NCBI GenBank assembly: GCA_902806575.1
Contig: CADCXD010000018.1
Span: 3,410,001-3,474,000 of the forward strand
Reading direction: 5' to 3'
Length of the DNA: 64,000 bases
Origin: Jackrogersella multiformis
Lineage: Eukaryota; Ascomycota; Sordariomycetes; Xylariales; Hypoxylaceae
The translations under genes and the position numbers were made by a program. Shown here piece after piece: positions 35,905 through 47,194 of this stretch. How positions within the stretch are numbered: position 1 is the stretch's first letter; each line of letters opens with the position of its first letter. A model generated the notes under the pieces. It saw only the letters and a program-made list of their open reading frames with translations. It was not told the DNA's origin and made no database searches.

Positions 35905-37958
35905 ACATAACTAGAAAATACTATCGTCATGCTCTAGTAGATCAAGCATGTAAAAAGAGAACACAGCGGTCTCTCCGTCCGGCGATCCTATCCTCGATTA
36001 GAGACTTGTAAATGTGCAGTTAGCACTTCTATGTTTTGTAAAAGCCAAAATGCTGCAAAGGGTCAAGTCCTTTTGGGCTTAAGCTCACATGGGAATGATC
36101 TGAAGACGAACTTTCTGTAGAAACTGCTTCAAGTCCTTTGCGTATCGGCTTTCTTGCCTCTAAACCAATTTTGAACGTAGGAAATCTCAGTACCGGTGGT
36201 GATCATCGATGTTGGTAATTAGTTAGGATTTGACACAGATTGAGCTTTAATTCGTAGCGTATATTAGAACAAGTCAATCAATAGGTCTTGGAATTTCAGA
36301 CAAACTACAGTCAAATATTTAGGATCAGTTAAACATCAAGACTGATATGGTTTGGGCAGGTAGTTATTGACCGCAATTCCTAAAAGATTTTATACTTATG
36401 CTTTACTTATTAACAAGTGATGCTATTTGTGCATTGTTTTCCTTCTTCCAACATATCAATTTTTAGAGCAGCTGCGCATAGCTGTGAACCAGGTTTACTA
36501 CCCTTAGATACCAGGTTATAACTCTTAAACTTAACAGCCAAAATCAAACTGAAGGAACTATTGAGATCAGGCAATACGATTATTCTATCATAGCTAACCT
36601 ATGTAAGCTACTCCAACCTTGAGTACCTAGGTATACGAGGACGCAGCGAGGCACGTTCTCCTAGTTAGCTAGATGTAATGGTTCGTAACATTCAATTTGA
36701 TTTATATTGGTTCCCTGATATGCTATATGAGCCAGTTATATCATTCGAGAGAGAAGAAACTTAAACGTGTAAATGTCACCTGTTTCGAATATATGCCTAC
36801 CTATGTAGGGGTATGTATGTACATTGCATGAAAACTATGCTCATATTATTTCAAACTCAATTTAACGGAAGACCAATAAGGTAATACCTTGACAGTTCCA
36901 AAATGTGATTGGATCAATATAAACGAATCGCTGATGTTTCTAGTTATGTCTGCTTTATAACTGGTGTGGTGGAAGCTTTTATCAATATCCTGCCATCCTT
37001 TTCAATGTCGTTAAGATTCATATAATAAGCTAGCAGTTTGATATTATTACTAGGGTACCTAATAATAATAACTTTTTACAGACAGAATATGTATAACCAG
37101 GAAGGGGATAGACTGTGAGCCCGCCCCACAGTGCCACTCTTGATAGGTGACGTGTTAGCTCGATGGGTTATAGCGGTCTGGATGTTGGCTTGGAGTATAC
37201 TACGCAGTACCCTCTATCTCGGGACGCAAGGTTAGCTGCAAGGGTCTCGAGCTTGCTACTCGCCGCATCTATTGGGTCTAGAACATCTGGATACCATTCA
37301 ATTACGTTCTCATTTGTGCGCGAGGGCTGGAGCGAGCGTATAAATGCAAGTTCAACACTACCTTGTGAATGAAACTGGGCTATTATGGTACCATGGCTTG
37401 TGCAACTACCTAGGCAAACATAAATCCTGCTCATGAGGGAGATGGATGCCCGTGTATGGAAGGGTGGCGTACTATCCCTAATGTGTCTACCCGGATAGGA
37501 TAGCATATATGTATATAGTAGGTAGTAGAAAAGGTTTCCATGAAATATACTTGCCTACCTAGTCTACCTGGGTACCTATCAAGGGCTTGAGGTCGTTAGG
37601 TATTGGATTTAGATGTGTAGCTGAATACGAAAGCGCGGCTGGTTTCGATCTAAGCTGAAGATTTGTGTAGCCTCCCTCCCCTTTTTGTCTTGTCTGTATT
37701 TTCAGGGAATTATCTAATTTGCCACTGAATCTTCTCGACAGGCCTCATGGGCGCTCGCCGGGCTTGTATTGGTTTCTTGATATATGAGTTTCTGGCCATT
37801 CTACCCCCCTCGTTGATGTGATAAGAATGAACAACGGTATCACACTACACTGTGGAAATTACAGAAACCAGTCCTTAGTCAGCTGCTATTTGTTACTGGT
37901 CTCCTTTACTAATGTAAACAATCCCTTCAATACGAGATAACAGGAACACCCGAAGGAT
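35905..37958. other. Intergenic, AT-rich, no confident gene
   Basis: The region has scattered TACCTAGG motifs (36625-36632, 37550-37576). A 112-codon minus frame at 37168-37506 shows no recognisable motif. Nothing else was supported. Confidence 0.5.
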
Positions 37959-39791
37959 CTACAGGACGTCTGCTAAAGCATCAAATCGGCTACCTCTTCC
38001 GGTGAGATAGTCAAACTCGCGGCTCTTCGAATCGGTGTCGTCCCCGGATTCCCTTGATCCCAGGAAGTCTTGGATCGACCATGAGATCCGCTCAGCTCCA
38101 ATTCTGGCTCCAATCAAGTTGGGCGCTCCGGGTCCAAGCTGTAGCGCGGCGAGCCTACCAGCAACGAAGAGGGGTACGTCAGTTCTCCACTAGAGTGCAT
38201 GAAGTTAGTTAGCTATGTGAATGGTCCGGGCCTGGAGGGAGCCCTCGGAATTCTGAATCTAGAGGTGCTGATACGAAGTGAAGATTCCCCTAATAGGTCA
38301 AGGTGTGCTGGAATAGTGGAGAAAGGGGTAGGTGACGAATGCGTCTTGAGTCCACTTACGGCCATATTGTCTGTAATGCACGGAAGACCTCCGCAACTCT
38401 CAATGGGATAATCGGAACATATGGAGTGTAAAAAAGGGAGGCACTCAAAGTTACTCTGGACGCCGGTAGCAAAGTAGATGTGATCGATCCGAGGGAGCGA
38501 CTGGCTCGCGTTCGATAGCGACACTGACCAGGATTTGGATGCTGGGTCCCAATGTTTCTGCTTGATTGTAGTATTATGGAGTAGGCATAGCCGACCTGTG
38601 GATATATGCCGTTCGAGGATTCTTTTATATGGAGGCGTGATGCTGCCCCCGTTCCGGGCCGTCTTGATCTTCTCCCACCGCTCTTCGGCGGAGTCCGCGG
38701 TCCAGAATGCAGCCTGCTCGAAGTTCCGGAACTTTCCTACCCACTCGAGTCCTACATCAAATGGCTTGACTTTCAGGGGCCCACGCATCAGCAACCAGAC
38801 CTTAGCCACCCCGCGACGGATGGCCAAGTCGGCTAGCTGCGCCGAGGTCAAGCCGCCTCCGACGATTACAATGTTAGTTGGAAGTTTGGCATTTAGCTTT
38901 GCTTGAACGTGAGGAGACGGCATTGTTTTGATATGCATAGCATGGGTTGCTCCTTCGATCCCCTCCGTCGGCGGGTCTGGGATTTGGGGCGGATTGCCTC
39001 CTACGGCTAATACCACAGTCTTCGCATAGTGAATGCCCCTATCTGTTCGGACGGTGAAGATCTTGTCAACTTCAGAGAAGTCTTCGACATAGTCGAACTT
39101 CATATCATCTACCTTCTCGTGATGTACCACATTATCACGCAAGTCGTAACGGTCCATGAGACATCCGCAGTGAGAGGCGAAAAGCGGCGTCGATGGAACA
39201 AAGTAGTCATTTCGATCGCGCTCATCGACCGTAGGCTCTGTCCTAGGCCTTCCAACCGTAAGTATATAGTGACGCCTGTAGAAAACCTGGCGAAGCTTAC
39301 TGTCTTCCTGTTCTTTCTCTTTTCTTTCTTTGGTGTTTACTCAACTCTTTCCCGACACATCCCCGAAGCTCTGTCAATTCGTTACCCCTGTCGTTTCTGT
39401 ACGTATAAGCTAATAAGCCATCTCGCTCTGCGGGATCGACATGGAAGAACATTGGACTCCGAAGGTGAGATATGTCGAAAGTTTTGAACAAGGTATCCCA
39501 TCGTGCCATCCACCTGTTGTCGGTAGCATCGAGTACTAGAAGGTCAAGTCCCGCATCACCTGATGGAGTGGCGGATGACTTTCGGCGTGTCTCGACACCG
39601 GTCCTGTAGTTCTTGATGCTAACACGATTACTGTGCCTTTGAATCCAATGGTATCTCTGATGTTCGTCGTCTGAAAAGTTTGCGGCAGGCATATGTTCTG
39701 ATAGACGCGCCGCGACGGCGAGGCCACACGGACCACCGCCGACAATCACCACGTCGTGAACTCGAATATCACCCATTTTCCCGTGCGCCAT
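37959..39791 (-). CDS. FAD-dependent monooxygenase-like oxidoreductase, 3 exons
   Basis: The exons are 39791-39301, 39242-38360 and 38189-37959, giving 534 residues. A first Rossmann motif DVVIVGGGPCGLAVAARL (residues 13-30) binds FAD. A second, NIVIVGGGLTSAQLADLAIR in exon 2, should bind NAD(P)H. IYFATGVQS is the usual ATG-type motif before the last third. The C-terminal exon reads DVPLFVAGRLAALQLGPGAP, the FAD-closing segment. The first intron (GTAAGC...CCTAG, 58 nt) joins GRQ to TEPTVDERDRNDYF. Layout and motifs resemble the ornithine/lysine N-hydroxylase-like branch of flavin monooxygenases, but I see no siderophore genes nearby, so the substrate is open. The gene appears intact. It is transcribed in the same direction as the YwbE-like gene about 500 bp upstream. 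Confidence 0.82.
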
Positions 39792-40288
39792 ATCCGCTCT
39801 TGGATGGAAGAGAACATGGCAGCAGAGAAGCCAGATCCAATAGCCGATATAAAAAGCTAGGTGGAGGACCTTGATGGTGAAGCGAGCACCCGGATGGCAA
39901 ATTTCTTTGCGAAAGATGCGACCTTGAGGTCACCACTATCGAATGCGATTCATTTGAGCACATGGCTATGGTGGCCATTCTCATTACAGTAGGAGGTACC
40001 TAGGTAGGTATGAAGTGATATGAAGTGCATAGTAGAGAATCTAGCGCTGACTGCGAAAAAGAAGATTGGCTCGAGGGGCAATGAGAGCGAGCTTTGCGAG
40101 CTTTGATATCCATGCCTCCTCCCTAGCTGCCGAGGTAGGTACTAAGCGGTATAGGTAAGTCATATTAGGATCTCCTAACTATTCCCAAAACAAAGCGCAA
40201 CCCCATTTTATTCTTTAATGTTTTAATTTCTTGCCGACGCCAACTCACAAACTAGTCTCTCGAATGAGTAGTCGTTAAATTGACTTAC
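39792..40288. other. Intergenic spacer
   Basis: This is 497 bp between two same-strand genes. It contains one GTACCTAGGTAGGTA motif (39996-40010). No gene was seen. Confidence 0.6.
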
Positions 40289-40912
40289 TTACTCGAAATG
40301 TTCTGCGACGTGATGGGCCACGGCTGTTTCATCTCCTTCAAATGCGCCGCAAACAGGACAGGTCGCTGTGGCTGAAGCGACATCAGTGGTTGGATTTAAT
40401 AAGGCATTACTTCCCGAGGCATCATCACCCTGGGCCGAGCCGTCTACTTGGCCAGACTCCTTTGGACCATTTCTATTCTTGCCCTTGCTTTTGCTTTTGC
40501 TTTTGCGTTTCGAGGGCACGATGTATGCGCTTAATTCAGCCTGTTCCGGTGGGAGTTCTAGAGCCTCTTCACGCCGCACATCTCGATAACGCGGACGATG
40601 TTCACGTGGATGTAAAACAATTCTGTTGGTTGAATCTACCGCGTTATCTTCAGGCAGCGTGGGACTACTTATCAATGCGGCATTGTCGGCGCTTGAAGAT
40701 GAGGGGGATGAACTAGAAGCAATGCTCTGGACCCGGCCAATGCGCCCATCGGTGAGTCGGACCTTGATGCCGCGATAGTGATCGCCTCGTGTCAACACAT
40801 CGCGGACGGTTCCGCTCACTTCACGACCTGTACGCTGATCGGCTTTGAGAATGATGCTGACATTTGCGCCGGGGATGACCTCGGCTGTTCTTGGGACGGC
40901 GCGATTGGTCAT
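40289..40912 (-). CDS. YwbE-like (DUF2196) protein with C-terminal zinc finger
   Basis: The gene has a single exon of 207 residues. Residues 10-63 (VIPGANVSIILKADQRTGRE, then SGTVRDVLTRG, then GIKVRLTDGRIGRVQ) are the complete YwbE/DUF2196 domain, a small beta-rich module also found alone in bacteria. The middle is Ser/Pro-rich, then a basic KRKSKSKSKGKNR patch (about residues 135-148) suggests nuclear targeting or nucleic-acid binding. The end, CPVCGAFEGDETAVAHHVAE then HFE, has Cys-x2-Cys and a His pair, spaced like a UBZ-type ubiquitin-binding or C2H2 zinc finger. The biochemical role is unknown. The start has a good context (CACCACCATGACC). A GTAAGT follows the stop, so a longer spliced form cannot be excluded. 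Confidence 0.8.
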   Translation of the reverse strand: MTNRAVPRTAEVIPGANVSIILKADQRTGREVSGTVRDVLTRGDHYRGIKVRLTDGRIGRVQSIASSSSPSSSSADNAALISSPTLPEDNAVDSTNRIVLHPREHRPRYRDVRREEALELPPEQAELSAYIVPSKRKSKSKSKGKNRNGPKESGQVDGSAQGDDASGSNALLNPTTDVASATATCPVCGAFEGDETAVAHHVAEHFE

Positions 40913-41868
40913 GGTGGTGGTGGTTGTGTGTGATGGCGTTTACTATTAGTGTGGTGTAGAATGGATAGTGGATGGTGGATGGTGGATGGTGGATGGTAGG
41001 TGGTAGATGGTGGCGTCGAGATCGGTAAGATGATACGATCTAAGTCTAATCTCCAATCTTTAATCTTCATTTTGTTTATTTTTATTTTTATTTTTATTTT
41101 ACGAAATGTGATGAGTCCGAAATGAGGGAAAAAGGGACTCCCGATAGAAGGATATTCTTTCTATAACTTATGGATACATGCAAATGTTGGCTTTAGTGCA
41201 TTCCGCTTAGTTGGTTTTACTCTCCGTGCTCTGGTTGGCTTCCATTGTTCCGAATTTCTTCTTGCAGATTTAACAGTCCTGTAATTCTGGTTCTAAAATA
41301 AGGGTATTATTGACTCATGGATGATTGCAGCTTGCATGCTGCATGCATATAAGTTATGTCACGGGATCCCCCATAGGCAGGCAGCCTCTCTGCCTACTCG
41401 GGCTGCTCGGCTTACCTAGCCTGCCTAGTTTCTTTATCGTTATATTTGTCACTTCAGTACGCCTCCGACCAGTCATCTTGCAGATGACGAGTCGTTTGTG
41501 GGATACAGGAGATGACCGGTGCTCCGACGCCAGATTTGTGGGATGGATCTCCAAGTTAAGTCCTTCTCGATCCTCACCGACTGCCGAGATTTTCTAGCTA
41601 TGCTTCATGCGATTGGTTAAAGGGATCGCCAGTTGGCTCTTCCCTTGCAGACCACACACTAGGTTAGCCTGTCGCCATCGACTAGCCCCTGTTCCTGCAA
41701 AGCTCCAACATAAATGTCAACCCGTCTCCTCGCCAGCCAACTCCGTCGACGTATATGGCATACACACCCAACTCTCACCGAGCTTCTTCGTAACTCGACA
41801 CCGGAGCTAGCCCCGTCTACTCTGCTCTGACTTGTTAGACTACCTACGCACATCACAGCTCGCTCAAC
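40913..41868. other. Divergent promoter region
   Basis: This lies between the starts of the YwbE-like gene (-) and the hydrolase (+). It has a TGGATGG tandem (40960-41012) and an ATTTTT tandem (41075-41100). A TGCATGCTGCATGCAT palindromic stretch is found at 41333-41349. No gene was called. Confidence 0.6.
40960..41012. repeat. GGATGGT heptamer tandem
   Basis: Six to seven imperfect GGATGGT units lie just upstream of the YwbE-like start (minus strand), probably in its promoter. Confidence 0.85.
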
Positions 41869-42855
41869 ATGCGCAAGATTTTGGCGGGGCCAGCTGATCG
41901 CTTGCCAAGACCGCCATATGACCCCGAGATAGATACCATCTTCAAGGCGTTGGGAGGAACGCCAGAACGATATGAAGTCGAAAAACTTCGAAAGGACGCG
42001 TCAGCACGGACTCAGCCTCTCACGAGCTCCCTACTCGCTGACAAGAGCATCAATGTTGAGGACATCTCAATCCCGGGGCCCCGACAGGATCTGACGGTCT
42101 CCGTTGTACGCCCATTAGCAGCGACGAGTGAAAGCCGCCCATGCATCTTCTACATTCACGGCGGCGCCTTGGTTGCGGCAGACCGTTTCGCTGGTTTAGA
42201 TACTAGTATCACGTGGGCAAGGGAGTTCAACGCCATCACTATTAGTGTGGAGTATGGGCGTGCACCAGAGAGCACGGGCACGCAGCCCGCAGAAGACTGT
42301 TACGCGGCACTGCTCTGGGCTAGTAAGCAGCTATCAGAACTAGGCATCGATCCGGATCGCCTGTTGCTCTACGGCACTTCTGCTGGGGGTGGTTTAGCGG
42401 CCGCGGCCGCCTTGATGGCGCGCGATAGAGGCGGCCCGAAACTATGCGGCCTCGTCCTCGAATGTCCCATGCTCGACGATAGGAACGAGAAAATATCGTC
42501 TCACCAGTTCTCCACCGGCCCCTTTTATAACTCGACTCTAAACAAGTTTGCCTGGAGATGCCTCCTTGGTGAGCGGGCTGGAGGCAGCTCGGTCAGCGAA
42601 TACGAAGCCCCTGCTCGAGCACATGATCTCTCGGGGATGCCTCCGACATTCCTCGATTGTGCTTCAGCCGAACCCTTCCGAGACGAGATCGTGGCTTTCG
42701 CCTCTAAACTATGGGAAGGTGGTGTTCAAGCCGAGCTTCACGTATGGCCGGGTGGGCCCCACGGGTATGATCGCATTATTCCTACTGCACCTTTTGCGAT
42801 ATTGGCGAGGCAAACCAGGCTGGCCTGGATTCGTAGAGCATTTCAAACAGACTGA
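41869..42855 (+). CDS. Alpha/beta-hydrolase (hormone-sensitive-lipase-like esterase)
   Basis: The gene has a single exon of 328 residues. The oxyanion motif CIFYIHGGALVAADR at about 90-104 is the HGGG-type signature, with the third Gly replaced by Ala. The nucleophile elbow is LLLYGTSAGGGLAAAAALMA (Ser at about 171). The acid is probably in AEPFRDEIVAFASKL and the catalytic His in VWPGGPHGYDR (about 303). This is the order and size of the fold-3 (HSL) esterase family, which hydrolyses short-chain esters and lactones. No signal peptide is apparent, so it is probably cytosolic. The start is the first ATG after a long leader, and no downstream intron is needed. The change of HGGG to HGGA is seen in some active members, so activity is likely but unproven. 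Confidence 0.85.
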   Translation: MRKILAGPADRLPRPPYDPEIDTIFKALGGTPERYEVEKLRKDASARTQPLTSSLLADKSINVEDISIPGPRQDLTVSVVRPLAATSESRPCIFYIHGGALVAADRFAGLDTSITWAREFNAITISVEYGRAPESTGTQPAEDCYAALLWASKQLSELGIDPDRLLLYGTSAGGGLAAAAALMARDRGGPKLCGLVLECPMLDDRNEKISSHQFSTGPFYNSTLNKFAWRCLLGERAGGSSVSEYEAPARAHDLSGMPPTFLDCASAEPFRDEIVAFASKLWEGGVQAELHVWPGGPHGYDRIIPTAPFAILARQTRLAWIRRAFQTD

Positions 42856-45800
42856 AGGCTTGGCTCCCGAAGCAGCTGTTGTCATTCACTATGACATATT
42901 ATGTGGCTCCACGATCAAGAGATATGATGGTGTGTTAGAGGCGAAGTGGACTGTAATGGGGTGTTACCAACGCCTCTCATCCCACCGGTGTGTGCGTGTG
43001 TGTATGTGTCTAACCGGTGTGTTTTCGTGGAGGGGGGTGTTTGGAGTTTGATGGTGTAGTGATGCAAGGCACATCCGCTGGAAGAATATGTACCGAGTAC
43101 TGGGCTTCACCAGATAGACTCCTTTTGTTGGGTACAGAGCCACTTAGCTGCTCAATGTTGTATTACTTAGTCTGCCATGATTAGCCAGATATTTAAATTG
43201 GTAAAAAAAAACCAGCCTTTTCCCCTATTTCGCACAGACTTTGTTCAAAGAGTGTTCTTGGCTAACGGATAACCAGGTGCAACACTGGATATTGTCCACA
43301 TGGCAGTCCCAAGCAGCCAAGGCGAACATACATATTTCACCTCTGTAAATATGAGGATTTCGGTTTCTTCGGAGACAATTCCGGCTCGTCCAAGATAACC
43401 TCATATTCATTTCTCCCGCCTCATTTTCTATGATGGCGTCGTTTCAACATCCCTGTCGCCACGCAGAATTCACCTAAAATTCTGTGAAGAAAATAGAGCT
43501 AGCGAACAGTACAAGTTAATTGGAAGCTCAGACCAGCAACGTTCCACTCTACAACGGCCTCATTATTGTACCTAGGTATGTATGTATGTACATTGCAGCC
43601 CTGTGAAAATTTTCTTTACGAAGCACTGGGTTACCGGCCAGCCGGTACTTATTAACTATCATGTCTTAAATACCTAACAAAGAATGCTACATCCGTACAC
43701 TCTGCTGGGTATCCATAACCCTTCTCGGCCACTCACAATAATTTTATCGCAGGGAACGCTCTGACATCGCTTTCACTGAGCAAGAAATGACGTGAGGTCC
43801 CCATATTACCATCTGAAAATACTAGCGATTTGTCGAAATAAGAAGTACAAAGCGCTTCAGTTCCCTCAAGGAGTACCGTCAGGCACCTCAGGGTTTTCCT
43901 TCTTATTCTCGAGTCCCCTATTTGCACACCTAGTGTAGTTGACGCCTTGTTTTACCTATAATTTATGAGATATAGCCCTAAATGCATATGAAACTTATCA
44001 AAGTTTGTCGCGGGAGTAAGCGAAGACAAGGCTAGCCCTCCGTAGGATACGAGCCGCGGGAGTGAAGAACTTGCGCAATGGATCTGGTCTTGTATTGCTA
44101 GTGAAGACACATTTTTACTATCATCAGATAACTATTATTCAAACTAAAAATATTGTCTTTCGCTCTAGTAAAACTCGCTCTAGTACAATGTAATTATTAG
44201 TTCTGTTCAGCCTACGGGTTCTTGGGCTTCCGTATCGTTGTCAGGTTACGTTGGGCAGCCATGAACTACCTAGGTACGTACGTCACGAATGGCTAGCTAA
44301 GATGGCATGATCTTTGATTTTGCACAATTTAGCTGTGATAATAATTGTTTCCTCCGTTTGGTGCAACATAACCTAACTTCTCTCGTAGTTCTCTCAAAAA
44401 CCATCACGATATACCACGTCCACTGGTATTGACTCCGCTAGCCAACGAACCCGAGTTATACGATGCCTTCCACGAATCCCTCGCCGCGTACGAAGACGTG
44501 ATTACTACCATCCTTTAACGTGTAAACTACCTAGATACACTGATTAATCTAGAATGGCTCCCAAACCCAACCCGATCCAATACAAGTGCGCCCACTTAGT
44601 CTCGTTAAGGAAATAGCTTCAAAGAGAAATAAAGGTTAACTGTGGACAACCGACATAATACCCTTAATAGCCTCCCACGAGCAGAAAGTAGTCCGCGCAA
44701 AATAGCAGCTTTGTTAATAGGAGTAATAGTAATATACTACCTAGGTACATTCGAAATAGAACAAAATATAGTCTACGTCAATAAAGAAATAATTATTTAC
44801 AGCTTTAATAGCTTTTCAAAGTAACTCTATTTCCCGTCTTACAGCTGACTTAACATGGTAATAATTCTTAATATGCTATTAAATAGGTAGCCAAAATCTA
44901 CAATGATTCCATGCCCATTTTACTACCTACCTAGGTAGGTAAGTAAAATACACATAACTAAATATGTATAGAATTTAGGTAGGAAATATACCTATTGTCG
45001 CTTTATTTCCTTAACCTCCCCTCTAGCCCACAGGCTTGACTTAATAATCAACCAATATTTGGTAAATAGCCATGAAAATTTCCATGGAAGGAGGGATATA
45101 CTGGTAGTATCTGTTGAGATCTTCGAAGCTTGCTGGTGCAGAAACCCAAAGATGATTATTTTACATCCTTTCAAGGTAATCTTTCAATCTCATCGGGGAA
45201 ATTTAGCAAACATACAGCTCGGCCCTTCTTCCCATGTAAATATCACATATCCTATTTTACCCCCACGGACTCCTAGTTTTAGCCAATTTACGCCATAGCA
45301 TCGCTTAAAAGTTACCTTAATAGGTGAAATACTGCCACTGATTAGATTTTCTAATGACTATCATTTAAGCTGATAGAAAATACGAATTTGAAACCAAGCC
45401 CCGAACCCTAGACGGCTCAGACCGACCGAGCTCTGCAACTTGATCACCAGAGAGTTGCCTGATCCTCGAGTACCGATAAAAGGGGATGAATCTGTGATGG
45501 GCCGTGTTGGCGCAACGGTGGCTTGACCACGGACAGATCGTGACGTGAATTCCGCCAGAAAAAACTAAGATAGGCCATGTATCTAAGAACAACTGTGGAT
45601 AGACGTAAGGTTAGGTCTCAGAAGTAGGAGGTAATGTGAATGCGAGAGCCGCTCAGACAAGGATCTTCCCGCTCGTTATGAACGGCAGGAGATGCATGTT
45701 CCAAAGCTATTTCGTATTTACATACATTAGGCATTATCGTTCTGCAAGGAGCCGTGTTATGATTGAGAAGCAGTGCCCCTTTGGGGGCTATTGCTGCCGC

Positions 45801-47194
45801 GAGATGCACTGGCCGAGCAGCCCGGCCTCTCTTGACGTGGTGGACCCTGCTGATCATGCCGCGTTGCCTCAAGCAGCCACTTAGAAGCACCGTATATATT
45901 CTTGCAATCCTGATTCTATTAAGAAGTGAATGCATATGGCCTCCTACAAGGCCGCTCGACACCGCCAGCCACTCAACTCCTTTCCATCCATTCCGCCCGG
46001 GGGATGAAACTGCGGAGTAAAAGGGCTAGACCGACTAAATTCGGGCAGATATCAAATTTCCTGTATGTTTATGGGACATGTCAGGTTTAGGGAGCAAGCC
46101 AAGGTGTGGGAGACAAACCGGGTTGCTGGAAAGGGGGCTGAGGGGTAAAAGAATTCCCTCATCTTCAAAAGGAAGGTTATATTGTAGGTAGACGTAATCA
46201 CCGCGTACAAGGAACGACGCGATCAGGCCAGAATGATGGAGAAGAGCTCGACCTGCTGACTTGCAGGGAAAACATGGCCGCTTATGAGGTCGCAGGATTG
46301 CATGGATGGGACATGGAACTTGCTTCAGCACCAGTCACAAGCCAAGCGTGAACCGCGTGAATATGAGATTCTATCAATTATTGAAATAGAAGATATATAT
46401 TAGTCGAGTTTTTATCTAAACAGAAGTTTCAATTATCAGAAAAAGAGTGAAAAGTAATACGATACTGACTGGTCGTCCCGCCTCAGCAAAGTAAACAATC
46501 GATGTCTCCTATACACTTTACAACTGAAGGATTGAAAGGAGAAATGTATGCCTTAACGCGATTATAAGACTTCGTAGGTATAAATGTAGTGGTCGAATTA
46601 AACCTTGCGATGCTAACTGCTTATGTGGTCACATTTGCAGACCATGTTAAAAAGAATTTGCTACTACCTAGGTAGGTATAGAAAGGGGAAATGGAACTCC
46701 TTATCACGATTGTAACCAAATCACCTTTACGATGCTTTTCGAAGGCACGTAGCTACCTAGGTAATTAAATCAGCTTAACCCTTTTATCAATATAATGCTT
46801 CTATTATTCCTTTACCAAGAAATAATGTTCTTTACCATAGCTTCAGCAAGTTGCATGATTTTTTAGATATATCCTAAATGCGAGACAACTTCAGAAATAT
46901 TATACGGCAATTAATACCAGACAAAGAAGTTCGTTAACCACAAGAATTATTTATTTTCTGTTTCTAAAAAACGAACGAAAATAAAACACTTAACTCTTAG
47001 AAGTCAGTTAACTCTGAACTAATGTAATAGCATCTATGTGAGGCTATCTCGCAATTTAAGACTAAATACTAACATCGAATTCTGTGATGGACTAATAGTT
47101 TAACACCATTGCTATCTAACCTTGGCCTACCTCATCAGCAAGAAGTAAACCCCGAGCTATTTATCACCTCTAAGATGACAACATAACTTTTTAT
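42856..47194. other. Gene-poor 4.3 kb spacer
   Basis: No gene was recognised. Single CCTAGGTA-type motifs occur at 43570, 44268, 44741, 44923-44940, 46664 and 46754. Around 45365-45600 a stretch has a TGGCGCAACGGTGG phrase resembling a tRNA A box but no matching B box or cloverleaf. Open frames of up to 114 codons (45618-45962 minus) are opposed by others and carry no motif. Confidence 0.5.

Noticed and set aside
39158..39300. Very short 25-nt intron (GTAAGC...CTACAG) in the FAD enzyme
   Set aside because: Too short for a fungal intron. The 58-nt alternative ending CCTAG at 39243 also keeps the frame and gives the expected sequence before DERDRNDYF.
39029..39487. 152-codon plus-strand frame across the FAD enzyme
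   Set aside because: It overlaps the intron and both exons of the minus-strand oxidoreductase, whose spliced frame is continuous and motif-bearing.
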